Assembly (NCBI RefSeq): GCF_964340395.1
Contig: NC_135563.1
Coordinates: 3,948,422-4,012,421 of the forward strand
Direction of reading: 5' to 3'
From: Glandiceps talaboti
Taxonomy: Eukaryota > Hemichordata > Enteropneusta > Spengelidae
DNA: 64,000 bases
Positions 12,719 to 25,696 of the stretch are shown here, one piece after another (the stretch's first letter is position 1; the number at the start of each line of letters is the position of its first letter). The notes beneath the pieces were generated by a model. The model did not search any database, was not told the DNA's origin, and was given only the letters and a program-made list of their open reading frames with translations. The translations under genes were made by a program, and so were the position numbers.

Positions 12719-13845
12719 AAGTTTCATAGCATCTGACAGTAAGCTGAAGAGCTCTTAGACTGGGTCATGTCCACCTCTTGTGTGAGTGTGTGTGAATGGG
12801 GGGGGGGGGGGGGTTCTAGGGTCTCCCCTAGAAGCCCTGGAGGATTTTTACTTCTAAATGCAATGTTTAGGCTATTTACAGACACTTTCAGACAATAATT
12901 TACAAACTTTACAAGACAGCTTTAACATTAGACTGTCGACAGTCGCTCGCGCCTTTTTTCCCCCTACGTTTTATCTAAACTCCGATCCGGCGCAACACTA
13001 GTCTAATCGCAAACTGATATCGAGGGCCGAATGCCAGAGTGATCGAGGGCCGAAGGCCCGAGCTTGGGCCTTCGCAATTCGGCCCTCGAAATCAGTTTGC
13101 GATTATACTAGTGTTGCGCCGGACCGGAGTTTAGATAAAACGTAGGAAAAAAAGGCGCGAGCGACTGTCGACAGTCTACTCTAACATGTAAAAAGCAACT
13201 ACATGAGGTTGAGACATTTTTGAAATAAAGTTTCATAGCATCTTGACAGTAAGAGGTAGAGGAAAGAACTTTGATTTGAAACTGGAACATGTCTATCTCT
13301 TATGGGGGGGGGGGGGGTTGTTCTAGGGGTCTCCCCCTAGAAGCCCTGGAGGTTTTTTTTACTTCTAAAGGCAATGTTTAGGCTATTCACAGACACTTTC
13401 AGACAATAATGTGCAAGCTTTACAAGACAGCTCTAACAAGTAAAAAGCAACTACATATAAGGTTGAAATATTTTTGAAATAAAGTTTCATAGCATCTTGA
13501 CAGTAAGAGGTGGAGGAAAGAACTTTGATTTGAAACTGGAACATGTCTACCTCTTATGGGGGAGGGGGGTTCTATGGGGTTTCCCCCTAGAAGCCCTGGA
13601 GGATTTTTACTCTTAAAGCCAATTTTCAGGCTATTCACAGACACTTTCAGACAATAATTTGCAAGCTTTACAAGATAGCACTAACAATTGTAAAAAGCAA
13701 CTACACATGGTTGAAACATTTTTGAAATAAAGTTTCATAGCATCTTGACAGTAAGAGGTGGAGGGAAGAACTTTGATTTGAGGCTTGGACATGTCTACCT
13801 CTTATGGGGGGTCCTAGGGGTCTCCCGAAAAGCTAAAGTAAATAT
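12719..13845. repeat. Tandem array, about 250-bp unit, four copies
   Basis: Units begin near 12719, 13229, 13483 and 13731 with AGTTTCATAGCATC(T)TGACAG. They continue through a G-run, TAGAAGCCCTGGAGG, CAGACACTTTCAGACAATAA and GTAAAAAGCAACTACA. The first unit is split by the MITE at 12928-13178. The last copy is partial, ending near 13845. No coding potential was seen. Confidence 0.85.
12928..13178. mobile_element. 251-bp foldback MITE, hAT-like, with 8-bp target duplication
   Basis: An almost perfect palindrome with arms of about 105 bp. The ends are TTAGACTGTCGACAGTCGCT and its complement ending CAGTCTA; inner landmarks are CGGCGCAACACTAGT and CGAGGGCCGAA. The flanks are CTTTAACA (12920-12927) and CTCTAACA (13179-13186). 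The neighbouring copies of the ~250-bp array have CTCTAACA only once at the same place, so they are paralogous empty sites. An 8-bp duplication and TAGAC ends fit hAT-type elements (family knowledge). Confidence 0.85.
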
Positions 13846-14212
13846 AACTTTTAAAATAAGTTTTCCATGTCATAAAAGTGGGCCTGTAACATTGGTATAG
13901 GGGCATTGATATTGCATGTATAGTAAAGTTACTGATGTGTTAGCACTTTAGGAGGTAATGCCGAGTGTACAATAGAAACTTGAATTTGAATTGTGGTGTC
14001 GATACATGTAGTGTCCGAAATAGGAAATATATTCATCCCTTCTGACAAATTCATACTGAAGAGACTATACAATTTAGATTAAGTTCTTTTATAAACTATC
14101 TAATAGTATGAAGATTACGACAACAAAACCTTCAAAGTTCACTTTTGCCCCAAAGTGCAAGATAAGTGAAGCACTGATTGTGAAACAGCCGAACACTTAC
14201 ATGGCATGTTCT

Positions 14213-14504
14213 GTACGTATGTATTTGTACACTTTATGGAAACATTTCATTACAAGTTATAAGCAAGGAATGCGTTCGGAGCTCGAGCATGGCAAGCAGC
14301 GCGTCACGCGTCAGCTGTCGGGCCGGATGTCGCGAGAGAACTAAGCGTCGATTTTGCACCATGATCATGTTCCATTAAAGCATTACATAAATCTATCCAT
14401 ATACTTTCTTTTCCTTTATTCTTTTTTAGAGTCTTCCATATTTATATAAACTTTTTCTGCGATTATTAAAAATGTTTCCAGAAAGTGTACAAATACATAC
14501 GTAC
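14213..14504. mobile_element. Inverted-repeat element (arms of about 33 bp)
   Basis: The left arm GTACGTATGTATTTGTACAC...GGAAACAT (14213-14246) is matched by its complement ATGTTTCC...ATACGTAC (14472-14504) with about one mismatch. The interior carries a GC-rich block (CGCGTCACGCGTCAGC) foreign to the AT-rich surroundings. It is a MITE-like structure; no target duplication was confirmed. Confidence 0.6.
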
Positions 14505-14791
14505 AAATCATTTCTGGCCTCATACCCAAAATAACAAATATGTGTAGACGTGTATAATGAGTTTATTAAAATATACTTTATATAAAGAAATAAGTATGTA
14601 AATGTGACTCATAGCTAACTTGGGCCTTTGTCACCTGTATCACATCATTATCATTTTCGGGTTTCACCAGAATTGTTGCCTCATGCCCCTGCTCCGAGTT
14701 ACAACCAAGAAAGAGTTCCAGAACTATCAAAACTATTGCGCTCTGCCACTGCGGTATAGAGCACTGTCTTAGCAGATTGATACTCGCCGAG

Positions 14792-14957
<166 letters not shown>

Positions 14958-15379
14958 CAACTCAGAGTTGTCTGATTCACAGTCCCTCGGGTGTAATAGA
15001 CGGGTGCTATAGCCCGCATGGCCAGGCAATATGTGTTCAAATATATATATTGTGTACCACAGGCTGACGAAACTGGCTGGTCCCTGACATGTGTTTGAAA
15101 ATGTTTGTCATGATTTGACAAGTGTCCTGGTTGGAGAGGTACGAGCAGGTTGAACAGTATACTCGAACCTGTGCATCATTTCCCTGCCAAGACATTTTTT
15201 AGCAACAGTGGTCCGTCTTTTTTTTCCCATCACCCACTCATATCCGGATTTTCCATTTGGCATTTTTTTTTCTTCCGAAATCTCCCGATTGCAAATAGCG
15301 TCGTCCCCATATACTCAGGTAGCTTATAAGTTATACGCGACCTTTATACTTTAACCTCTAAATAGACATGAAACTTTAG

Positions 15380-15504
15380 TGTGTACTTCCGGATGCAAAC
15401 TGTTAGCTCCGTGTGAAGTGTGTGCATCGTGCAGGACTACGAGTGTGTGGCAGTGTGGATAATATACGTATCTAGTTGAAACAAGTGTAACACGTACTCA
15501 GCAG
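15380..15504 (+). promoter_or_regulatory. Possible non-coding first exon of the oxidoreductase gene
   Basis: The stretch ending ACTCAGCAG is followed by a consensus donor GTGAGTTTAG at 15505. Downstream, an acceptor CTGTAG at 17131-17136 lies 15 bases before the gene's ATG, so a 5' UTR exon joined across about 1.6 kb is plausible. There are no transcript data; the 5' limit is arbitrary. Confidence 0.35.
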
Positions 15505-15716
15505 GTGAGTTTAGAACGGGGGTTTAGAATTTGATAATTTAGATAGTACACTGAGATTGCAATGCACAGTAAAATATTTGTCCCTGTCTCTGCGGTCTTT
15601 CAACTTCACTCCATTATTTATCTCATCTGACAGTATGTCCCCATGTCCTCATACAGATGAGTATTTATCAATGAATCTTTAATATTGCATATCAGTAAAT
15701 CATGGCATTTATTAAA

Positions 15717-15796
15717 GTGGTCATATGGATGAGGATTGGTTATTTTTAGCACAACTGAACTGAAGTTCAGTAGACTGTAGTGCTATAGGAATCGCC
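15717..15796. repeat. Fragment of CATATGGATGAG-type repeat with hairpin head
   Basis: TCATATGGATGAGGATTGGT is followed by TTTTTAGCACAACTGAACTG and AGTAGTGCTA-like sequence. The latter matches the segment at 15998-16040 and a diverged one at 9138-9175. Repeat class unknown. Confidence 0.5.
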
Positions 15797-15997
15797 CTTT
15801 ATAATTACGTAGCTAGTTATGGCGGCCATAACTATATCATTTTATGTTTTTAATGTAATAAACAAAATGTAATTGAATTGAACTGGCAGAATGTCATTCT
15901 AGCAAGCCAGAGCACGTATTTCTACTGATGCAGCAAAATATGAAGTACGTTTTGGGTGGTGCAGTGGTTCCAAGGAACCTTTGGAACTCGTACCTTT

Positions 15998-16440
<443 letters not shown>

Positions 16441-17151
16441 TATTCATACTGATAGCACTACATACTCCTACATACTGATTTGGAATTGTTCTGTCTGCAG
16501 TATTTTGATCAATTTAGTTAGAAGGGGGTTGGTGGGGTCTGAATTGGCCTAACTATTATGGAAAGAATTGAGTTTTTTAATCCTACATTGAACTGTTGAT
16601 CTGACTCCTTAGGGGTAAGATTAAAGAATTATTTCAGTGCTTCAAAAGCATGGATGTATTAGTGAGTATATGGTCTAAGTTATTATAAACACACTTTGGA
16701 GTATATTAAATAGCTAAATTAAAAAAGAAGACACTGCAGAAAAATGAAGAAAAACAAGAAATCCAATAAATGACAGATACACTGACACCTACTATTAATC
16801 ATCGCCATCTTGCAATTGACTGCCAGTTGGCCAGATGTTCAGTGGTCCTTCAGAGATTGGATAGAAATTACAGGGTGGGGAGTGGTATTTTTAGTGGGTG
16901 GGTCGCTATATTTTTCACACAAAGGTTTAGGGTGTGCTACAATTTTTTGGCGCACACATTTAGGGGAAAGTAATTTACAACTCTTAGGGTGCAATGGGGA
17001 TTTAAATCTTGCCCAAGGACATTAGCTATTCAGAAACATCAATAAATTGACAGCAGCAAGGCTACCAACTCTAACCATTTGACCTCCATGACTGAGCCAT
17101 TTGAATTCATGAAATCAAATTTGAATTATTCTGTAGATTTCATAAAATAAC

Positions 17152-17464
17152 ATGGAAGGACAGGACAGTAAAGACTTGTATGACATCTGTATTGTTGGTG
17201 CTGGTATAATGGGGTCAGCTGCAGCTAGACATACAACACTGATAGCACCCAGTCTTAAAGTCTGTCTTATTGGACCAAAGGAACCAAAGGTATATGTCGA
17301 TCTTCACCCTATATTAAGATAATATACTGGGAAAATGACTCAATATTCATCTTGAAGGTAGTCATTCAGTGTGAATGGCATTGCAAAAAGCATCCTTTTC
17401 AAAAAGTAATTGGGGGTCGCTGATGTTCTTTTTAGCTCCCATATGGGAACTGATGTTGTGGCGA

Positions 17465-17523
<59 letters not shown>

Positions 17524-20500
17524 GCAGATATTTTGTTCCACTGATATCTCAAAAAAGTACTGAAGCAAATGGTCTGCAATTTACTATGTGGCATTGTCAG
17601 GCTGTAACTTAGCACTGATTAGTTTTTGTGGAAGTGGCTTGCATAATTAGTGTTAATTTGCATAATTAATAATTGTATAAATGGGGCTATACATGCAGAA
17701 CGGCTACATCAAATTCAATGAAATTTGCTACATCTATGTATCATACAAAGATATAAAAGCACTAAAAGTCGTTAACTTGTGTCAAGTTAATTAAGGGCTA
17801 ATTTGCATAATTAATGAATGTTTGTAACTCAGGTTATGCATCTAGAAGGGCTTGATAAAATTTGATGAAACTTGTCACAGATATTGATCATACAGAGATA
17901 TGATGGTTCTTAATGAAATTTAGTGCTGTCAATTAATTGTTCATTTGCATAATTAATGAACTTTGGCAATTAGGATGCTGGAAATTATATTTTTGTTTCT
18001 ACATTATAACCCAAACCAAAGCTATACAAATTCAATACTTAGTAATATTGATGGGTAGACCTGCATTCCCAACCATTTGCTGGAGCACCAACTTGCAAGG
18101 GACATGCAGTGTTTGGTATATGATAGTACATGTTATTCCCCCATATACCAGTATTCAACACTAGGGGCGCTATATTCTCCACTTCCAGTTTGCATGCAAC
18201 CATCACATTCATGTTGGGCCCATGTCTTTGAACATGGGGACTTGTTCTGTCTTATGAGTGTGTGTTTTTTACAATAATTGTGATGTGCATAGTTATGTCT
18301 TTCCAACCAGACATTATATATATCTACTAATAAATTTGAGTGAGAAATATAAATGACATATTCTTCCTTCTGTAGATACTGACTGAATGCCAGCATGGTA
18401 TATTTTCAGCTCACTATGATGAAGGAAGAATTGCTACACCATTTTCTCCCTATTACTACTGGAGTGAGTTGGCAGCAAGATCAATTCAAAGATACAGAGA
18501 AGTTGAAAAAATATCAGGTATCATAAGTTATTAATATATTATGTTATTACTAAGTACACACCAGTTATCAGTTATTATATGTTATTTTACACCAGTTATT
18601 ACTCATAAACCAAAAACATTTGTTTTTGTGTGCAGGTTGTAATAATTGACAAGTTATTGATCTTTGGTATGCATACATACTTATGTTCATTAGGGTCATA
18701 GTTGCAGGGCTGTCATATGGTCAAGGGTCATAGTTGCAGTGCTGTCATATGGTCAAGAGTTGTAGTTGCAGGGCTGTCATATGATCATTGGTCATAGTTG
18801 CAGGGCTGTCATATGGTCAAAGGTCATAGATGCACCGGGCTGTCATATGGTGAATGGTCATAGTTGCAGGGCTGTTATATGGTCAAAGGGCATAGTTGCA
18901 GGGCTGTCATACAGTCAAAGGTGTCATTTATAGCAGGGTTGTTGTCATGGGGTTAAGGAGGGTACAGTTGCAGTGCTGTCATAGGGTAGAGGGTCAGAGT
19001 AGCAGTATATATATTATTATAGGGTTGATCATAGTCACAGAAGCAACAATGTCTACCCATTTTGAAAACTGCTTCAAAGCATGAATGGATAACATATGTT
19101 GCTCTTAATAATATGTAATATACTAATTGAACTGAAGATTCAGAGCCAACTTTTGTAGTTGTCAGCATACATATCATCTAGAATAATTTGTTTTCAATCT
19201 TTCCACAGGTGTCAAATTCTACCATGAGGGAAAATTTTTGTTTGTGGCAAGTCCAAATGATCCAACATTACAAAAGGCAAAAGAAAATGGAAGGAATGTA
19301 AACAACTCACTATTTCATTTTGAAACCATAATTGATATTTCCAAAGTGTTTCCTTTCCTCTCGAGTAAACCAGGCTTAGAGGGTTTCCTTCTGAGTGGTG
19401 AAGGTGGCCATGTAAGTTCCAGATCAGAGGTGATTGCTCAACAAACAGCTGCTCATCTACACAGATGTCACATCATTGATGATGTAGTAGATCAGGTGAT
19501 AGAAAAGAGCCAATCAGATGGATCAAAATCCATGGAAGTTACAACAGCCAAAGGTCAGGTCATCCTTGCCAGAAAAGTGTTACTCAGTCCTGGAGCTTTC
19601 ACTGCATTTAGGGATTTGCTTCCCCAAGGAAAAGAACTTGATGTAAAATTGCTTCCACAGACTGTTGCATTTGTTGAAGTGACTGACGAGGATGTGTTGA
19701 GATTGAAAGACATGCCATCAATAGGCTGGAAACCATACATTGAGGAAATTAATTGGTATATACTACCACCTATCAAGTATCCCAATGGTAAGTAACAACG
19801 TCTTCTTTATGTTCTGTGTTTACATGGACACTTTTCTCCATCTGTGGTCTCAATAAAAGCTTAAGAGTGAAAAGAATTGCTGTTGTGTACACTTCATTTA
19901 TCACTAGTAATGTGTTTAGTGGTCCATCATGATTAGAAAAGGAGGCTGCTGCCAACAACAATAAGTCTTCAATCTAGGTTGTCAACATGCAGCTTCAGAC
20001 AATATTGAGCCAGAAATACGTTCATTTGAGGTATTAAGCCTGAACAAGTTTTCTCTGAAGCAGCAGGATGTTTTTTTAATATTCCTTGATAAAAGTGCAA
20101 TGTGATTGGTGGTTTTCTGTTTGCTCTAACCTTGGACATGAATGAAGATAGTACATTTTGGATGACACCAACACAACTTTTGGGTTCTGATTTATGAGTT
20201 CAGCTATAATCAGACCTTAGTAACATGTACACTGAGGTTTCAACCTTTAGAGGACATCTAGAATTGTGCATGACAGTGAGGTTCCAGTGGACATCTAGAA
20301 TTGTGCATGACAGTGAGGTTCCAACCTTTAGTGGACATCTAGAATTGTGCATGACAGTGAGGTTCTAACCTTTAGTGGACATCTAGAATTGTGTATGACA
20401 GTGAGGTTCCAACCTTTAGTGGACATCTAGAATTGTACAGGAAAGTGAGGTTCCAACCTTTAGTGGACATCTAGAATTGTACAGGAAAGTGAGGTTCTAA

Positions 20501-23500
20501 CCTTTAGTGGACATCTAGAATTGTGCATGACAGTGAGGTTCTAGCCTTTAGTGGACATCATGAATTGTGCATGACAGTGAGGTTCCAACCTTTAGTGGAC
20601 ATCTAGAATTGTGCATGACAGTGAGGTTCTAACCTTTAGTGGACATCTTGAATTGCGTGTGACAGTGAGGTTCAAACATTTAGTGGACATCTAGAATTGT
20701 GCATGACAGTGAGGTTCCAACCTTTAGTGGACATCTAGAATTGTGCATGACAGGTTCCAACCTTTACTGGACATCTTGAATTGCGTGTGACAGTGAGGTT
20801 CAAACTTTTAGTGGACATCTTGCATTGTGCATGACAGTGAGGTTATTAATCTTGTTTCCCTTCTCTTTATTTCAACCTTTGAATAAACAGTGTGCATGTC
20901 ATTTTATTTATTTATTTATTTATTCAGGTAAACCAACGGGCATAAAGCCCATTTACAGGCACCTTTAGAAAAAATAAGGAAAAACAAGCACTAAAAAGAT
21001 AAAAACAAGGGGTAGCAATAACAGAAAGAAGTGACATGACATAAAAGGCAAACACAGAAATAAAAACAACAAAACAGGAAAAATTATTACAAACACGCAG
21101 CCTGAAGCACACGCCGAAAGGCAGAAACAGGACTAAATAAATCTATTTAGGAGAAACTGTAACAAGAAATTTACATACTGTCTTTAAAATGAAACCCACA
21201 TTAAAAACCATGGTCCTTGACAGTAAATTGTTCTCACCAATCACATTATTAGCATATGTTGTAAATAATGACCTGAAGAGAAATTGAATTCAAAGTTGTT
21301 GACATTTCATGCACATTCAATCATTTGTCAACTCACAGGATGCAGCAAGCATGTGATTGATTGATCGATTGATTGATTGATTATTTGGTTGAATGATTGA
21401 TCAATTGAATGATTATTAGCCATGTTGTAGATACATTTGTAATGACCTGAATTGAAAGAAATGTTGATATTTCATACACATTCAATCATTTGTCAACTAT
21501 TCATGATTTCGTTTTTCTTATTGTCTATATGTGCATACTTTTAAGCAAGCAAGACTTGTTGTACAAATCTAGACCAGCACTATAGTCTTACTCTTATGAT
21601 AGCCATATTTTGTTGTTATGTGTCAAAAAGAGAAAAACGTACCACATTGTTAGAGATAGGGGAACACCAAATTTTGGTGCATTGCTACAAATTGTGTGCA
21701 TCAAATTGGCATAGAGGGCACACTGTAGACCAGTGATCAATTTAATTTCAAATATATAGTAAATTACTATATATATGTTCTTACAGGTAAATATTACATC
21801 AAAATTGGAGTACGTGGAAAAACTGAGCTTCTTACAGCTGCTGAAGTTGGTGACCTGTATAAAAAGGAATGCAATAAATCCACATATCAACCATTGCTAG
21901 ATATACTGTTTGATGTTGTCAAAGGTAAGGAAGCTAGACCAACTGCTCTATTTTGAATATAATGCAAATTCTTTATTGAACTGTTGTAGTAAAAAGTCAA
22001 TCAGTTGATACAAGCCTTCACTGGTATTAAAAGTGATCTTCAGGTATGCTTAGCACTGTTGATATGGCATAATAGGGATTCCTTTATACTTTACTAGGTA
22101 TACTAAAGTACATTTATAATCAAATCATTTTTATGTATTAATGCCAGAATACCAGGTTTGGATTTTGCCATAGCAATAGCAAGTGTTGCAAAGCTTGTTG
22201 ATTAAGTGGAATATTACAGGTACTGTTTACAGCAACCATATGACAGTGCTTTACTCTATTTCATGTCTACTCTATATGACAGTGCTTTACTCTATTTCAT
22301 GTCTACTCTATATGACAGTGTTTTACTCTATTTCATGTCTACTCTATATGACAATGCTTTACTCTATTTCATGTCTACTCTATATGACAGTACTTTACTC
22401 TATTTCATGTCTACTCTATATGACAGTGCTTTACTCTATTTCATGTCTACTCTATATGACAGTGCTTTACTCTATTTCATGTCTACTCTATATGACAGTG
22501 CTTTACTCTATTTCATGTCTACTCTATATGACTGCTTTACTCTATTTCATGTCTACTCTATATGACTACTTTACTCTATTTCATGTCTACTCTATATGAC
22601 AGTACTTTACTCTATTTCATGTCTACTCTATATGACTACTTTACTCTATTTCATGTCTACTCTATATGACAGTGCTTTACTCTATTTCATGTCTACTCTA
22701 TATGACAATGCTTTACTCTATTTCATGTCTACTCTATATGACAATGCTTTACTCTATTTCATGTCTACTCTATATGACAATGCTTTACTCTATTTCATGT
22801 CTACTCTATATGGTTGCTTTACTCTATTTCATATCTACTCTATATGACAGTGCTTTACTCTATTTCATGTCTGCTCTATATGACAGTGCTTTACCCTATT
22901 TCATGTCTACTCTATATGACAGTACTTTACTCTATTTCATATCTACTCTATATGACAGTACTTTACTCTATTTCATATCTACTCTATATGACAGTGCTTT
23001 ACTCTATTGCATGTCTACTCTATATGACAGTGCTTTACTCTATTTCATGTCTACTCTATATAACAGTGCTTTACTCTATTTCATGTCTACTCTATATGAC
23101 TGCTTTACTCTATTTCATGTCTACTCTATATGACAGTGCTTTACTCTATTTCATGTCTACTCTATATGACAGTGCTTTACTCTATTTCATGTCTACTCTA
23201 TATGACAGTACTTTACTCTATTTCATGTCTACTCTATATGACAGTGCTTTACTCTATTTCATGTCTACTCTATATGACAGTGCTTTACTCTATTTCATGT
23301 CTACTCTATATGACAGTGCTTTACTCTATTTCATGTCTACTCTATATGACAGTGCTTTACTCTATTTCATGTCTACTCTATGTGACAGTGCTTTACTCTA
23401 TTTCATGTCTACTCTATATGAGTGATTTACTCTATTTCATGTCTACTCTATATGACAGTGCTTTACTCTATTTCATGTCTACTCTATATAACATTGCTTT

Positions 23501-25436
23501 ACTCTATTTCATGTCTACTCTATATAACATTGCTTTACTCTATTTCATGTCTACTCTATATGACAGTGCTTTACTCTATTTCATGTCTACTCTATATGAC
23601 AGTGCTTTACTCTATTTCATGTCTACTCTATATGACTGCTTTACTCTATTTCATGTCTACTCTATATGACAGTGCTTTACTCTATTTCATGTCTACTCTA
23701 TATGACTGCTTTACTCTATTTCATGTCTACTCTATATGACAGTGCTTTACTCTATTTCATGTCTACTCTATATGACAGTGCTTTGCTCTATTTCATGTCT
23801 ACTCTATATGACTGCTTTACTCTATTTCATGTCTACTCTATATGAGTGATTTACTCTATTTCATGTCTACTCTATATGACAGTGCTTTACTCTATTTCAT
23901 GTCTACTCTATATGACAGTGCTTTACTCTATTTCATGTCTACTCTATGTGACAGTGCTTTACTCTATTTCATGTCTACTCTATATGAGTGATTTACTCTA
24001 TTTCATGTCTACTCTATATGACAGTGCTTTACTCTATTTCATGTCTACTCTATATGACTGCTTTACTCTATTTCATGTCTACTCTATATGACTGCTTTAC
24101 TCTATTTCATGTCTACTCTATATGACTGCTTTACTCTATTTCATGTCTACTCTATATGACAGTGCTTTACTCTATTTCATGTCTACTCTATATGACAGTG
24201 CTTTACTCTATTTCATATCTTTTGGGAAGCAAATTGTACAAACACAAAAAATACAGACAAAATAGATTTCATAAAAAAGGAAATAAATCTAGTAAATAAT
24301 TGTTTGACCTCATCAGATTGTTATCAGATTGATAGACACAATAAAAGATATAGGAGAGTATGTCACTCACCAAATAATTACAGTTGTGGCTTTTTCAAAT
24401 TGTGTTATAGATATAATAGCAGTGTCAACCCATGGTGAATATGGTGTTACATTAACCCATACTCCAACTAGTCTTCCATGCTGTCAACATCTCATCTACA
24501 TACTGTCAACATCTCATCTACATGCTGTCAACATCTCATCTACATACTGTCAACATCTCATCTACATAATGTCAACATCTCATCTACATACTGTCAATAT
24601 CTCATCTACATACTGTCAATATCTCATCTACATACTGTCAACATCTCATCTACATACTGTCAACATCATATCTACATACTGTCAACATCTCATCTACATA
24701 CTGTGAACACCTCATCTACATACTGTCAATATCTCATCTACATACTGTCAACATCTCATCTACATAATGTCAACATCTCATCTACATACTGTCAACATCT
24801 CATCTACATACTGTCAATATCTCATCTACATACTGTCAATATCTCATCTACATACTGTCAACATCTCATCTACATACTGTCAACATCTCATCTACATACT
24901 GTCAACATCTCATCTACATACTGTCAACATCTCATCTACATACTGTCAACATCTCATCTACATACTGTCAACATCTCATCTACATACTGTCAACATCTCA
25001 TCTACATACTGTCAACATCTCATCTACATACTGTCAACATCTCATCTACATACTGTCAACATCTCATCTACATACTGTCAATATCTCATCTACATACTGT
25101 CAACATCTCATCTACATACTGTCAACATCTCATCTACATACTGTCAACATCTCATCTACTACACTGACATGTTGAATTTTGATATTTACATATCCCATAG
25201 GAATCAACCCAGTGTCAACACATGGTGAATGTGCTGTTACAACTCATACACCAACTAGTCTTCCATACTGTGATATGGTTACACCAACTCTGGGTGTTGT
25301 TGTCGCTGGCAACGGTTATGCAGCAACGTCAGGAGATGAAATTGGCAGAATGGCGGCTAGAATGATTATAGCTGGACATTGGGATCATGATTTTCCACAA
25401 GAACAGTTTAAAGTTCGATTTAAAATGTTACAATAG
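17152..25436 (+). CDS. FAD-dependent oxidoreductase, sarcosine oxidase/PIPOX-like
   Basis: Coding exons 17152-17289, 18376-18517, 19209-19787, 21787-21924 and 25201-25436 join in phase to 410 codons, the usual size of monomeric sarcosine oxidase or PIPOX. Residues 10-26 contain the dinucleotide-binding GxGxxG (GAGIMG, 16-21). HYDEGRI follows near residue 60, matching the HxDxRI region of the family. The C-terminus has GNGYAATSGDEIGRMAA (369 onward), which resembles the GFSGHGFKFSSG segment that closes the FAD site. Cys343 in THGECAVTTHTPT sits where the flavin-linking Cys of sarcosine oxidases is expected; this is my alignment by eye. The expected reaction is oxidation of a secondary amine or amino acid with production of H2O2; the substrate is not predictable. 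It ends FKMLQ, without an SKL-type peroxisomal signal. The fourth intron is almost all repeats plus a duplicated exon fragment. Confidence 0.88.
17461..17523. repeat. (CTGT)n microsatellite in first coding intron
   Basis: About 15 CTGT units, preceded by the near-palindrome CTCCCATATGGGAA. It is followed by a dispersed-repeat-like tail with repeated TTTGCATAATTAATGAA motifs (17640-17960). Confidence 0.9.
18690..18999. repeat. Minisatellite, about 32-bp unit
   Basis: About nine to ten degenerate copies of CATAGTTGCAGGGCTGTCAT plus ATGGTCAAAGG, in the oxidoreductase intron between 18517 and 19209. Confidence 0.85.
20222..20842. repeat. Minisatellite, about 44-bp unit
   Basis: About 14 copies containing GTGAGGTTCCAACCTTTAGT and GGACATCTAGAATTGTGCAT, in the intron after the exon ending at 19787. 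One shortened copy near 20750. Confidence 0.9.
20902..21140. repeat. Possible dispersed repeat with (TTTA)n end
   Basis: (TTTA)n at 20903-20925 is followed by CAACGGGCATAAAGCCCATT and an A-rich tract (20970-21080). A simple-repeat end next to an A-rich body is typical of a non-LTR retroelement 3' end on the opposite strand. No coding remnant was recognised. Confidence 0.35.
22237..24214. repeat. 2-kb minisatellite, 36-bp unit, in oxidoreductase intron 4
   Basis: More than 50 copies containing CTTTACTCTATTTCATGTCT and ACTCTATATGACAGTG. Length variants lack CAG or ACAG. Unit length divisible by three creates overlapping spurious open frames. Confidence 0.97.
24411..24482 (+). pseudogene. Duplicated start of the oxidoreductase last exon
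   Basis: Begins after TGTGTTATAG with the same spacing as the true exon at 25201 and aligns with 25201-25270. It reads DIIAVSTHGEYGVTLTHTPT where the true exon reads GINPVSTHGECAVTTHTPT. The acceptor AG and phase are kept, with one 3-base in-frame insertion (TTA) and several silent third-position changes. The Cys of GEC is Tyr here. It runs directly into the minisatellite, staying open to a TGA near 24704. It may be a dead exon copy or an alternative terminal exon. Confidence 0.75.
24478..25160. repeat. Minisatellite, 22-bp unit, before the last oxidoreductase exon
   Basis: About 31 copies containing CTGTCAACATCTCATCTACA. It starts within the last bases of the duplicated exon fragment (SLPCC) and stops about 40 bases before the true acceptor at 25200. 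Confidence 0.95.
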
Positions 25437-25696
25437 TAAGCCTCCAAACTCTAGTACTTAAAATTAACACGACAGTGATATGAGATAATGAGGCCGAAAA
25501 AAAAATTGTTTCTGGTCAGGACATTTTGTTTAAAGTGGTGCTATGATGCAATTTTTTTTTATTCTCAACAAACCTGTCACTCAATCAACTACATGTATTT
25601 ATGACAGTTACTGTTCTTTGTTTAGTACTTGTGTATATGTGGGGCAGATGTCATTTGCTTTTCATGATTGGCTCTACAATTGTCTTCACTGAAGTA

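Noticed and set aside
24478..25160. CRISPR-like array of short direct repeats
   Set aside because: The repeats are contiguous with no unique spacers and lie in an animal intron; the same holds for every other tandem array here.
22183..25228. Repeated Tyr/Leu/Ser-rich frames on the + strand
   Set aside because: They follow the 36-bp and 22-bp tandem repeats. The only part with real coding homology is the short exon copy at 24411-24482.
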